DNA of 64,000 bases from CAYNWT01 sp964450955 (lineage in GTDB: Bacteria > Planctomycetota > Planctomycetia > Planctomycetales > Planctomycetaceae): positions 1 to 64,000 of the forward strand of contig CAYVFI010000033.1 of the NCBI GenBank assembly GCA_964450955.1, read 5' to 3'. Within the stretch, counting starts at the first letter, position 1; each line of letters starts with the position of its first letter. A model generated the notes under the pieces. That model did not search any database. It was not told the DNA's origin and saw only the letters and a list, made by a program, of their open reading frames with translations. Positions 11,101-20,637 of the stretch are shown here, piece by piece. The position numbers were made by a program, and so were the translations under genes.

Positions 11101-11585
11101 GTGACGGTATGTTCGCCGGCTTCTGAGAACAGCAATTGGTACTTGCCGTTGCCGGTTCCCTGCAGAAGAACCTTCCCTTTGTCGGATTCAATCTTTCCGA
11201 TTGCGGCTTCACCGAATGTGACCGGGACTTTGACCCACGGTTTGCCGGTGACCAAAACCGACATCTCAACAGCGACGCGAGCGACATCTCCTTCGACGAT
11301 GGCTTTGTATTCCGCGGACGTAATGACCGCATCCACTTGCCGGCCTGCCTGCGGTTCCATCATGCGTTCCAGCATCTTGATGTAGTCCGCGTAAGGGACA
11401 ACAACAGAAGCGTCTTGCTTATCGAAAACGTCTCGTAGCTTTCGATAAGGAACGTAGATCATTCGTTCGAGGGCCGACTTATTGTCATCCTGATCGCCGG
11501 GAGGTTCGTCCTGAGCGGAAATAGTTGGGATGCAGAAAGAGAAGAGGAGCAAGACGCACATCGGGAGGAGGCGTGGTTTGTCCAT
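8196..11585 (-). CDS. large exported membrane-anchored protein (1129 aa)
   Basis: Function unknown. Residues 1-24 are a signal peptide (core VLLLFSFCIPTISA, mature end QDEPPG). The ectodomain opens with YVPY (44-47), VVVPYADYIKMLE (61-73) and ITSAEYKA (88-95), the same signature as both modules of the 2654-aa partner. It continues for about 900 residues of alternating hydrophobic and polar strands, typical of stacked beta-sandwich domains. Three hydrophobic helices between about 1005 and 1077 anchor it, followed by a proline-rich tail of about 50 residues (repeated PPP, TPPPTPPP). It is the first gene of a two-gene operon and overlaps the start of the 2654-aa gene by one base. It corresponds in size, order and plan to the 1070-aa gene at 55376-58588. 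A structural or adhesive envelope role is possible but not shown. Confidence 0.85.
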   Translation of the reverse strand: MDKPRLLPMCVLLLFSFCIPTISAQDEPPGDQDDNKSALERMIYVPYRKLRDVFDKQDASVVVPYADYIKMLERMMEPQAGRQVDAVITSAEYKAIVEGDVARVAVEMSVLVTGKPWVKVPVTFGEAAIGKIESDKGKVLLQGTGNGKYQLLFSEAGEHTVTMELVARVRTSPQGRSLQLTTPQVGITNFELTVPQADQTVTISPNQVVQKLDAKGDTTRIKANVGSTGRITAQWIPRASAKPQMDLLTSVSNSLQVRIDEGLLHRTAKMTFDVLRGEISELSFVVPAGDRILDVTSNANQVRKWSSEKQDKRQVVKVQLLAPTEDDVVLEIHTEQTLPDGELRIGGIAADGTVHGIHALEVVRESGQISVVSSNELAVNVVKQERVTRTTQTNRGFGWRFYGSDMEVTVSANTIEPRVMAQQYAQYTITDDNELKLTSYFSYQVDRAGIFELTVTVPAGLTIDNVQGTQVSDFNVANDRLTITLAAKQLGGVRVVINAHTDFAAATENALPFPFLQADSVARETGTVSIAAPPSVEVVTEDDSISGLFPANNIPRRAQQAGTRLVSMWTYNKAPVAMSASLRRKPPRLNALANTSVSVQPKVTTVNTRLQFEIQNAGIDTFRFAVPEASGDALRITSPAAIKQQTRAGAEDGWVTWTVVMQQKEQKAAVLNVAYDLTTAGADNEGAADGAAADDDQPAAPIESAIQPLRVLSAGEDADIEPVQVKGEVAISKDHSLSVTATTDGADIEVIDVRELSTADTEANLAYRYFQQDSTINISAVKYAIKSVVETVVNRAAVEVQLGRDSMATYLCRYVITSSERQRLFISMPADAELLDQMVDGTRVSLTPVEQGVNTDGWESFYVNLGTAVSGSGANKAFRLTLHFRKAVTGPQTEPFADANGGRLLIRIPRIGENTDKVVVQQLKTAVWVPRDFALVGQPDKFVRDYESWIANSWPLRLVRRSGRERLDDWIGSKNTGMVDFPREGHSYVYTSLGSTDRLSVRWWNMPFSVWVISGAIFLVGFVLRKTPWENKLTVVLIVAFVAVLYALRDQETVMQALYAGSYGIVAVLILWIIYSLRGRLNAPPPTGSSETTPPPTPPPTEPVPSTAVAVSPPPGAIDSMTKMMGGDK

Positions 11586-11914
11586 CAGTATTTGCCCTGG
11601 TTGTGTTTAGAAACTGCGTCAGTCTGAGTCGATTCAGCTAACCGGCGACGCAGTTCGATTATCGAGTACCCAACGGCCCGGTTGAAGTGTGTTCACGTGT
11701 GGGAAACAAAATTCGCTGATTTCTGTCAGGACCTTTACGGCGATTTTCGCTAGCCCCAATCGGACGTGTAGACGTGGTTCGCGGCTGGAAGGTTCCTTGC
11801 AAGTGATTTTTTGGTTTAGCCCGGACGAATATCTTACGAGACTACAATTAGCCGGTTGCGTTTGTGTTACACACCTTAGAAGCAATCGTGCGGGCTTAGT
11901 GCACGGGTATCAGC
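11586..11914. other. divergent intergenic region with a 9-bp dyad
   Basis: This 329-base gap separates the giant-protein operon (minus) from the UbiD-family gene (plus) and must hold both promoters. An inverted repeat AACTGCGTC (11612-11620) / GACGCAGTT (11647-11655) lies 27 bases upstream of the 1129-aa start codon and could fold in its leader mRNA or bind a regulator. TACAAT at 11843-11848 resembles a -10 box for the plus gene, but no matching -35 sequence stands at a normal distance. Confidence 0.4.
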
Positions 11915-13747
<1,833 letters not shown>

Positions 13748-13775
13748 CGCCGGCTGCAATGTCACGCGACTCGGT

Positions 13776-14030
13776 TCAGTTGTGATCAGCGTCGAATCGG
13801 CCCTCGTGGACAGCCTTAATCCGCATCAGGATCACTCGAATCTCAGCCGCACTTCGCACGCTTTGGTGGGTGCGTGATGGGGGCGGGGCGTAGTAGGGAG
13901 CCGATTGCGGCGGCAGGAGTTCTCCTACCGGAAGCCCGAGGTATTCAGCCAATCGCTGTCTAAACGTCGGGCGTTCTTTTGGCTCCTCCGAATCAGATTC
14001 CGGCGGTTGATGGTCCGTCACGCGATTCAC
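13776..14030 (-). CDS. small acidic protein coupled to Uma2 nuclease (84 aa)
   Basis: No family recognised. The GTG start overlaps the TGA stop of the upstream Uma2-type gene (GTGA), which is the main evidence that this short frame is translated. The N-terminal third is acidic and proline-rich (PPESDSEEPKERP), followed by FRQRLAEYLGLPVGELLPP and an Ala/Tyr/Pro segment. The C-terminal half, with EIRVILMRIKAVHEGRF, could be one amphipathic helix. It could be a partner of the nuclease-fold protein, but no toxin-antitoxin family is recognised. Confidence 0.6.
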   Translation of the reverse strand: MNRVTDHQPPESDSEEPKERPTFRQRLAEYLGLPVGELLPPQSAPYYAPPPSRTHQSVRSAAEIRVILMRIKAVHEGRFDADHN

Positions 14031-14593
14031 TTCAGGACTCGTTCGTAGACGTCACGCAGTGGAAGAGTCAGATTCAGACTTTCAATCCTGATGGTGTCAT
14101 CGAGGCTAGTGAAGGAGTGCCGAGAAAACCCGTCGCTGCCGCGTTCAAACACAACGGCCGTCGCGCTGTCTTGTTCAATAAGGATGTAGTGCGTTAGCGA
14201 TCCGATTTTCAGATAGGCGTCCTGTTTCTCACCCATGTCGATGCGGCGAGTGCTGTCTGAAAGCACCTCGACAATGACCACTGGCTGGTCCTGGTACAAA
14301 TCGTCTAGCGGGTTTGCTTCGCAGACTACCATCGCGTCCGGGTAGTAGAATCGAGTTGGCCCTTGGTCGCGGATTCGCAACTTCATGTCAGAACCGAATG
14401 CCTGGCATGTCTGACCCTTCAGTTGCCCACCAAGCGAGATGACAACGTTTGTTGAGATTGTATTGTGGGCGACCTTGCCACCCACCATCGCGTGTACGGA
14501 ACCGCCGAGGTATTCGTGTCGAATATCTGAATCGAGTTCTCCGTCGAGATAATCCTCAACGGAGGTGAACTGCGAGACTCGAGCTGTGCTCAT
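14027..14593 (-). CDS. Uma2 family (DUF820) PD-(D/E)XK nuclease-fold protein
   Basis: Uma2/DUF820 proteins have a restriction-endonuclease-like fold and are abundant in cyanobacteria and planctomycetes; their targets are largely unknown. Visible family marks in 188 residues are RHEYLGG (25-31), YYPDAMVV with the PD at 85-86, VVIVEVLSDSTRRID with E109, and GEKQDAYLKI with K123, followed by HYILIEQD. The PD...E-x-V...K arrangement is intact, so nuclease activity is possible. The stop overlaps the GTG of the 84-aa gene. The next gene upstream on this strand is more than 5 kb away, so this is a two-gene unit. Confidence 0.88.
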   Translation of the reverse strand: MSTARVSQFTSVEDYLDGELDSDIRHEYLGGSVHAMVGGKVAHNTISTNVVISLGGQLKGQTCQAFGSDMKLRIRDQGPTRFYYPDAMVVCEANPLDDLYQDQPVVIVEVLSDSTRRIDMGEKQDAYLKIGSLTHYILIEQDSATAVVFERGSDGFSRHSFTSLDDTIRIESLNLTLPLRDVYERVLK

Positions 14594-14670
14594 GATGTTT
14601 CCTGCTGACTAACGCCTGGTCGGTTGGCTGTGTGCATTATCCGGCGGCGTTGGTGGCTACCGCAATCCCA

Positions 14671-15360
14671 CTATTTTTGCGGCGGTTTGCAGCGCTGGCA
14701 GGGTTTGTAGTTCTTGATGGCTTCTTCCAACGTGATGGCTTTACGGCGTCCGTCTAAGGTCTCGCAACTGCCGCAGTGGTACCGTGTTCCGTTTCCCTGA
14801 GTATAAAGTCGGCCATCGTCCGGTGGGTTCTTCCAGACCCACGGTGGAACCGGCTTTTCGCTGGCCCAAAGACCTTTCATCGCTGATCTCGCTTCTGTTT
14901 CAGCTACTGACTTGGCTTCGTCGGTGTCGTACTTGTGGTTGTACCAGCCGTACCCCTGAGCAATCACCCAAACATTTATCGAACTGCCACCTTCGAAAAC
15001 TTCGCCAGCGATGCGATCTAATTCATCGCGGCTAGCGATGACGACGCGAACGACCTTTTCCTTCAGTCGTTTGGCAAGTGCGTCGCGGGCTTCGGTCCCA
15101 AAGTCCTGCGGAACTTCCGGAGCGTCTACTCCGTTCAGCTGAATCAGTAGCGTTTGAAAATCTCGATCGACGACCTTTACCGTGTCGCCATCGATCACCT
15201 TCATCACTTTCGCTTCGAACTCTTTGAGTGCCTTCGTCGGCTTCACGGCCGCAGTCGCAGGTCGCGTTTCGGAAGGTTCGTTTTCTGGTGAAGTCTTTGG
15301 CTTCGTGCAACCCGCACTCAGCAGGACAGCCAAGACGATGATTTGGGCTCGAATGGACAT
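14671..15360 (-). CDS. SNase-like lipoprotein with C-terminal Cys-rich tail (229 aa)
   Basis: The signal sequence ends in a lipobox (LLSAGC, lipidated Cys18), so this is probably a lipoprotein outside the cytoplasmic membrane. Residues about 50-170 match the staphylococcal-nuclease fold: VIDGDTVKVV (55-64), LNGVDAPE (75-82), DELDR (112-116) and GYGWYNHKYD. By eye the SNase calcium/active-site Asp and Glu (near D57, D79, E82) and one Arg (R116) are kept, but the residue matching SNase Arg35 appears to be Gln74, so catalysis is uncertain. After the fold, CGSC (196-199) and CQRC (221-224) could bind a metal. It starts 15 bases after the RND permease stop on the same strand and may be the last gene of that transcript. 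Confidence 0.82.
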   Translation of the reverse strand: MSIRAQIIVLAVLLSAGCTKPKTSPENEPSETRPATAAVKPTKALKEFEAKVMKVIDGDTVKVVDRDFQTLLIQLNGVDAPEVPQDFGTEARDALAKRLKEKVVRVVIASRDELDRIAGEVFEGGSSINVWVIAQGYGWYNHKYDTDEAKSVAETEARSAMKGLWASEKPVPPWVWKNPPDDGRLYTQGNGTRYHCGSCETLDGRRKAITLEEAIKNYKPCQRCKPPQK

Positions 15361-15375
15361 GGGTCCATATTAGCG

Positions 15376-18300
15376 TCAGGCAGTGTCGGGGTGAACCAAA
15401 GTTGATTTCGATCTCCACATCAGAATCCAAACCGCGGGCACAAAGTACAACGCCAGCAGTGTTGCTCCACCAACCCCACCCGCGATCGTGACGGCTAACG
15501 GCGGCCAGAACCCACCGCCTGCGATGATTAACGGCAGGAACCCGGCGATTGTTGTTATCGACGTTGCGACGACGTGCGGTGTCGATCTTTGAACCACATC
15601 GCAGACCGCCTGTGCGTTGCCGACTGCGGCATCTTTGTTTTCTCGCAGCGCGGCCAGTACCACGATGGAGTCGTTGATGGCCAGGCCCACCAGCCCCATG
15701 GTTCCGACAATCGCCATGAATCCAAACGGGAATCCAAAGACCCACAACGCACCGATACCCAGACCGACTGACAGAATCGCGACCAGCCCAATGACACCCG
15801 CGATGCGGAACGAACCAAACGAGATGACCAGCGTCGCAATCATGAGCACCACCAGCACACCCACGTTGGCCAACAGATTTCCCACCGCGCTATCGCGTTC
15901 TGCCGCTTCGCCGCCGTATCGCAGGGTGTAACCGGGGGGGAGTTGGTAGTCCAATTCTGCCAATCGTGATTGGAACGCCGTCAGCACCGTCGCCGGTAGT
16001 ACCCCCGCTTCAATGTAAGCCTGCACTTCGTTCATGCGGCGACCTCGCAAGTGAACCAGGCTGCCGTATTCTGAATCCAGCTGCATTTGCCCAAGCGAAG
16101 ACAACGGTATGCCAGGCTGGCCGGGCGGCGCGTTTGGCGAGCTTAGCATTGTTGAGTAAATCGGTTCGATGCGATCGCGCTGTGAATTGGCGACGCGAAC
16201 GCGAACCGGAAGTTCCTCGGTCGTTTCCAAAATCGAACCGCCGACAGCGCCTTCCAGCGAGGCCTGCATTTGCCTTGCGACATCGGCATTTGAAAGGCCT
16301 GCCAGGCGAACCTGTTCTTCGTCGGCTTTAAAACTTAGCTTCGGCAGGCTGTCGCTGAGATCCGATCGTGTGTGAACCACATGTGGAATTCGGGATAGTT
16401 CCAGTCGCATGTCATCGCCGATCTCGCGCAGGACGTCCGGGTCGGGACCGAACAGGCGCACCTCCACCGGTGCCTCAAACGGTGGTCCCTGTTCCAATTG
16501 CCTGACAAGAATTCGTCCGGCGGGAAATTTCTGGTCAAGTTCCACCTGGACGCTACGGATGATGTCGCGAACACCTCTGGCTGACTTTAACTGAACCAAC
16601 GCCTGGCCGTAGTTAGCCTGGTTCTCTCGACTGGCGACCATGTTGTAGTAGAACGCCGGCGCGCTTTCGCCGAGGAACCACGAGACGTTGGTGACTTCGG
16701 GATGGGCCAGCACCGTTTCTCTGATTGCCGTGGTGTAGGCCTGCGTTTGTTGGATAGATGCGTGAGCTGGCAGCTCTGCTTCAATCTGGAACTGGTCGCG
16801 ATCGGCCGGCGGGAAAAATTGTTCCGGAAGATGCCGAGCTTGAACAAAGCCAAATACCGGCAAGGACGCACTCAGCAAAATTCCTCGCCACGGTTTGCCA
16901 ATAAGGAACGGTAAGCTGCTGCGATACCAGTTACTCAACCGTTTGCTCTTGAGTCCTGTTTCCCACCAGCGTTTTGACGCTGCCCCCGCCGTCTTGACGA
17001 ACGCTGCGATTGCCGGCACGACAGTGAGCGCCAGAAAAAACGAACTGCCGACGGCCAGAATGACATTAATCGCAATCGCGCCGACAAACTCACCAGCCGG
17101 CCCCGGCATCGACGCGATTGGTCCAAATGAAAGTGCGGTCGTAAGCGTCGAACCCAGTAGTGGGATGGCCAGCATGCGAACACTGTGCGAGACAGCCTCC
17201 GCGGGCGAATCGCCTTCTTCCAGTCGTAAAGCGACTTCGTCAACCATCACGATCGCGTTATCGATAAGTAAACCAAGCGCGATGATGAGGCCCGTGATTG
17301 ACATTTGGTGAATCGGAATTTCCATCAGTCGCATTCCGGTCAGGACCATAAGTGCGGATAGCGGCAAAGCAGAACCCACCACCACTGCACTGCGCCAACC
17401 CATCATCAGGAAAATCACAATCATCACAGCCACCGCGCCCAGGCACAGGTTCGTCAGGAGGTCTGACAATCGCGTGCGGACGTAGTTGTTTTGGTCAAAG
17501 ACCTTGACCAACCGAACTCCCTGCGGCATTTGAGCTCGCGCGGCGGCAAGAGCCACTTCGGCTCGGTCAAACCAATGATCGACTCGAGTGTCTGACCGAA
17601 CCAATGCGCCAAGAACGACCGAACGTTTGCCATCCGCGAACGCCACGCTTGAAGGCGGTTCCTGAAGCGTCTTTTGAACGCGTGCAATGTCGGCCAGGCG
17701 AACAAAGTCACCTCGGCTTCCAAACTGAATCGGCGTGGCGCCGACGCGGGCGATCGAATTCAGTTCTGTGTCGACTTCCAGTGGCAGATTGCTGCCGCCG
17801 CGGAGTTGTCCTGCGGTGAGTTTAGAGTCGCTGTTGGCCAATTGCTGAGCGATGCTGGTTGCGGTTAGCCCTAAAGCGGTTGCTTCGTTTTGCTGCAGTT
17901 CGACGGTGATTTCCTCCGTCGGTTCGCCAAAGATATCGACAACTTCGGTGCCGGACACGGATCGCAATTTGTCCGCGATTTGTTCTGCAAGTCGCCGCAG
18001 GATGGCCGGGTTCCCGGTAGGGCTATCGCCGTCGGGTTGATCCTGGTCAAACTGCACACCCAGTAGCAGGGCGTACGCTTTGACCTTCTGTTCTTCAAAC
18101 ACCGGATCCAGCACGCCCTCGGGAAATTCCAAAGCTGCATCGTCCACTTTGTCGCGAATACGAGACCAAACTTCATCGACTTCGTACACGTCGTCGCGAA
18201 GTTCAATCGTAATCGCTGAAAACCCCGCGCGTGAGATGGAACGGACTTCGTTGATCTCATCAATTTCCAGCAGCGCGTCTTCCAGCCGTTCGGAGACGAT

Positions 18301-18477
18301 GGACTCCACCCGTTCTGCGATCGCACCCGGAAACACAGTGTTCACGTTCGCAAATCGCGCGGTCAGAATCGGGTCTTCCATCCGCGGCAGTATGTAGTAC
18401 GAGGAACCTCCGGCGACCAGAATCAGTCCCAATAACAGCATGGTGAGTCGAGGATTGCGGAAGAACAGGTTGCTCAC
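15376..18477 (-). CDS. RND-family efflux permease (AcrB/HAE1-like, 1033 aa)
   Basis: A proton-driven inner-membrane pump that exports hydrophobic compounds through a tripartite complex. Length and layout are typical: an N-terminal helix (LTMLLLGLILVAGGSSYYIL), a periplasmic porter domain, a helix bundle with GLLIDNAIVMVDEV near residues 398-412 (the TM4 proton-relay motif of the family, here Asp-Asn), a second porter domain, and a second bundle with GLVGLAINDSIVVLAALREN. The GTG start overlaps the adaptor gene stop (GTGA). No TolC-type outer-membrane gene is present in the window, so that partner must be elsewhere. The substrate cannot be predicted. Confidence 0.93.
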   Translation of the reverse strand: MSNLFFRNPRLTMLLLGLILVAGGSSYYILPRMEDPILTARFANVNTVFPGAIAERVESIVSERLEDALLEIDEINEVRSISRAGFSAITIELRDDVYEVDEVWSRIRDKVDDAALEFPEGVLDPVFEEQKVKAYALLLGVQFDQDQPDGDSPTGNPAILRRLAEQIADKLRSVSGTEVVDIFGEPTEEITVELQQNEATALGLTATSIAQQLANSDSKLTAGQLRGGSNLPLEVDTELNSIARVGATPIQFGSRGDFVRLADIARVQKTLQEPPSSVAFADGKRSVVLGALVRSDTRVDHWFDRAEVALAAARAQMPQGVRLVKVFDQNNYVRTRLSDLLTNLCLGAVAVMIVIFLMMGWRSAVVVGSALPLSALMVLTGMRLMEIPIHQMSITGLIIALGLLIDNAIVMVDEVALRLEEGDSPAEAVSHSVRMLAIPLLGSTLTTALSFGPIASMPGPAGEFVGAIAINVILAVGSSFFLALTVVPAIAAFVKTAGAASKRWWETGLKSKRLSNWYRSSLPFLIGKPWRGILLSASLPVFGFVQARHLPEQFFPPADRDQFQIEAELPAHASIQQTQAYTTAIRETVLAHPEVTNVSWFLGESAPAFYYNMVASRENQANYGQALVQLKSARGVRDIIRSVQVELDQKFPAGRILVRQLEQGPPFEAPVEVRLFGPDPDVLREIGDDMRLELSRIPHVVHTRSDLSDSLPKLSFKADEEQVRLAGLSNADVARQMQASLEGAVGGSILETTEELPVRVRVANSQRDRIEPIYSTMLSSPNAPPGQPGIPLSSLGQMQLDSEYGSLVHLRGRRMNEVQAYIEAGVLPATVLTAFQSRLAELDYQLPPGYTLRYGGEAAERDSAVGNLLANVGVLVVLMIATLVISFGSFRIAGVIGLVAILSVGLGIGALWVFGFPFGFMAIVGTMGLVGLAINDSIVVLAALRENKDAAVGNAQAVCDVVQRSTPHVVATSITTIAGFLPLIIAGGGFWPPLAVTIAGGVGGATLLALYFVPAVWILMWRSKSTLVHPDTA

Positions 18478-19736
18478 CGCGACGCCTCCGCCACCGGGCC
18501 GACTTGCTGCCCGGGCACAACGCGGTGCGAACCCGACGCGACGACTTGATCACCGTCTTCCAGCGTTCCGCGAACATACGCTCGGTCGCCATCGGTATAG
18601 ATGACCTCGAGTGCTGCTGAGCGGATGGTGTCTGGCGCGTCCGGGTCTTTGCTTACCACAAACGCCGACCACAGGCCGCGCGTGCCCTTGGTCAGAGATG
18701 TCAGCGGTAGCCAAAACCCGCGAGAGCGGATGACTGTGCTAAGTTCCAGCCGAATGATGTCGCCAGGAACGGGCATCGCATCACCGGTCGGTTCGATTTC
18801 AAAAACGACAATCTGATTGCGAGTCGTCGGATCCACTTGCGGCATCACGGCCTTCACCCGACCAGAGACGCTGTTGTTCCGCCACAGGAATGAATATGCC
18901 TCGGTCGCGTCCAGTGAACGGGCAACGTCCGTCGGTAAGCCAACTCGCGCTTCCAACCGAGTCGCCTCCATGATGGTCAGGATTCGCTGGCCAGCTTCGA
19001 CAGTGGTACCCGTGTCGATGTGGCGACCGGCGATGGTTCCGGAAAACGGTGCCTTGATGTGGCTGTCTTCAGTTCGAACCACAAGTGCTTCCAGTTGCGC
19101 CTCAATTTGGCTCACGGCTGCAGCCTGCGCGGTCAACTGCTCCACACGGGTCCCGGTTTCAAGTTCTTCCAGCTGCTTGGCCACCGTGTTGCGCCGCGCT
19201 TTGACTGAATCCAATGCGGACCGTGCGTCGTCAACCTGCTGCTGTGTGCTGGCACCGCGTTTTCTTAGTGATGCGATTCTTTTGTAAGTTGTGTTTGCCA
19301 GGGTCACCTGAGAGTCGAGGTCTGCCAGTGACGATGTGGTTGCGGCGATTGTTTCCTTGCGTGGTCCTGCTGTAAGTTCGTCAAGGCGAGCCTGCGCGGC
19401 GGCGCGGCTGGCGCCGAGTTGGTTTTTTTGTTGATTCAGTTCTCGGATGTCCAACCGAGCCAGAAGTTGTCCTTCCTGAACCGTGTCGCCTTCGTCGACC
19501 AGAATTTCAACCAGCCTGCCGACTCGCTGAAATGCAAGGCCGCTGGTCTGTCTGGCTTCGACGGTTCCCGAGTAGCTTCGTGTTTCAGCGTACGATTCCA
19601 TGACTTTTGCGGTGACAACCTCAACCGGCAGCTTGCGGGCCTCAGGTGGTGGCGCAGAAGATTCGGTATTTGAACAACCCGAGATTGCTGCAGAGCAGGT
19701 AGCGACGATGATGGCCGAAAAATGACGATTTGTCAT
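18474..19736 (-). CDS. RND efflux periplasmic adaptor lipoprotein (MFP, 420 aa)
   Basis: Membrane-fusion protein linking the pump to an outer-membrane channel. The ATG at 19736 overlaps the TetR stop (ATGA), and from there the product begins with a lipoprotein signal ending AISGC (Cys21). The barrel-sandwich half (YSGTVEARQTSGLAFQRVGRLVEILVDEGDTV) is followed by a long alpha hairpin with LNQQKNQLGASRAAAQARLDEL, then the second lipoyl half (IKAPFSGTIAGRHIDTGTTVEAGQ), the beta-barrel and the membrane-proximal domain. A longer reading frame upstream would add 37 Arg-rich residues and place the signal inside the protein, so the internal ATG is chosen. Middle gene of a TetR-adaptor-permease operon. 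Confidence 0.92.
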   Translation of the reverse strand: MTNRHFSAIIVATCSAAISGCSNTESSAPPPEARKLPVEVVTAKVMESYAETRSYSGTVEARQTSGLAFQRVGRLVEILVDEGDTVQEGQLLARLDIRELNQQKNQLGASRAAAQARLDELTAGPRKETIAATTSSLADLDSQVTLANTTYKRIASLRKRGASTQQQVDDARSALDSVKARRNTVAKQLEELETGTRVEQLTAQAAAVSQIEAQLEALVVRTEDSHIKAPFSGTIAGRHIDTGTTVEAGQRILTIMEATRLEARVGLPTDVARSLDATEAYSFLWRNNSVSGRVKAVMPQVDPTTRNQIVVFEIEPTGDAMPVPGDIIRLELSTVIRSRGFWLPLTSLTKGTRGLWSAFVVSKDPDAPDTIRSAALEVIYTDGDRAYVRGTLEDGDQVVASGSHRVVPGQQVGPVAEASR

Positions 19737-20479
19737 GTTCTGGTGCCTTCCCATGCGGAATGGGCGGCCAGTTCTGCGGCGAACAGTTGGCCGGGCAGTT
19801 GGTCGAACAGTGCAAGATAGTCGTAGTCGCTCGCAAGCGGCTTCCATCCGAATCCGTCAAGGGCGTGATTGATGCTGTGTCGGAAAGATACAATCGGATC
19901 GTCAATTCCCAGTTCTGTCAAAGAACCAGACTGCGCGATGATTGAGTGGGCTCCGAAACTCATTGACCACAGTCCGAAGACGACGTCTTCCGGAACCATT
20001 TGATCATGTAACTTCAGGTCTGCAGAAGCCACAGCATCGCGGACGATGCCGGCAACGATTCCCATGCAGGCCTGTTGTCCCGCACGCATTTGAAACCGCC
20101 TCCGTTCGCTGGTTTTTTCCCAGATTGACGAGACGAAGACAACTTGTTCGATTTGAAAGTGCTGCGGGTACAATCGCACAAATAACTCGTCAGCAACGCC
20201 GATGGCAGTCATTCTTTGCCGGCTGGTTCCAGCGAACGCGGCGGCCCTGCGAAACATGGCCGTTTGCTTTTGTTGCGTTTCGATACCCAGTGCCAGCAGC
20301 ACTTCTTCCTTGCAGGGGAAGTGGTTGTAGATGGTGCCCTTGGAGTAGCCCACCTGGCTGGCCAGGGAATCCATGCTAAGTCCCAGGTACCCGCGTTCAT
20401 CAACCTGATCGCGCGCTGCGTCAAGGATACGCTGTTCGCGGTCTCGGATTTCCTGCTGTTTGGGTGAAATCGACTGCAT
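19733..20479 (-). CDS. TetR-family transcriptional regulator of the efflux operon
   Basis: The N-terminal helix-turn-helix is clear in 248 residues: EQRILDAARDQVDERGYLGL, then MDSLASQVGYSKGTIYNHF and KEEVLLAL. The rest is the helical ligand-binding and dimer domain and is not conserved enough to name a ligand. It is first in the operon and overlaps the adaptor gene by four bases, so it probably regulates itself and the pump. The ATG at 20479 is preferred over a TTG eleven codons upstream, because a dyad that could be its operator (20481-20504) would otherwise lie inside the coding region. Confidence 0.9.
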   Translation of the reverse strand: MQSISPKQQEIRDREQRILDAARDQVDERGYLGLSMDSLASQVGYSKGTIYNHFPCKEEVLLALGIETQQKQTAMFRRAAAFAGTSRQRMTAIGVADELFVRLYPQHFQIEQVVFVSSIWEKTSERRRFQMRAGQQACMGIVAGIVRDAVASADLKLHDQMVPEDVVFGLWSMSFGAHSIIAQSGSLTELGIDDPIVSFRHSINHALDGFGWKPLASDYDYLALFDQLPGQLFAAELAAHSAWEGTRT

Positions 20480-20480
20480 G

Positions 20481-20504
20481 TCTGATTCTTGACGAAGAGT
20501 CAGA
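20481..20504. promoter_or_regulatory. imperfect dyad just upstream of the TetR start
   Basis: A 24-base imperfect palindrome, TCTGAxTCTT then six bases then AAGAxTCAGA, with 9 of 12 half-site pairs matching. It ends two bases before the TetR start codon. TetR repressors often bind dyads of this size next to their own gene, so this is one of two operator candidates. Confidence 0.4.
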
Positions 20505-20551
20505 AAATACAAGGGTCTTTGTTGTGGAATCGCTAAGTCGGGTCAAAAGGT

Positions 20552-20571
20552 CACGGCCTCCGGAGGCAGTG
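20552..20571. promoter_or_regulatory. 20-bp palindrome between tetR and the DUF493 gene
   Basis: The core GCCTCCGGAGGC (20556-20567) is a perfect 12-base palindrome. With CAC on the left and GTG on the right, the dyad extends to 20 bases with one mismatched pair. It lies in the 158-base divergent gap, 72 bases upstream of the TetR start. It is the more symmetrical of the two TetR operator candidates. Confidence 0.45.
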
Positions 20572-20637
20572 GTTGGTCTGGCTTGGTATATTTCGCCGCT
20601 CAAGTTGGACGGAGTTGAGAGGAGAAGACCAGTGAAC

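Noticed and set aside
232..11585. Many plus-strand frames of 60-165 codons inside the giant genes
   Set aside because: They are antisense shadows of a G+C-rich reading frame, Arg/Ser/Pro-rich, with no signal or family match.
13763..13777. CTGAACCGAGTCGC found at the stop of both the 84-aa gene and uppP
   Set aside because: A 14-base match is expected by chance several times in 64 kb; shared placement at stop codons was noted but is not convincing.
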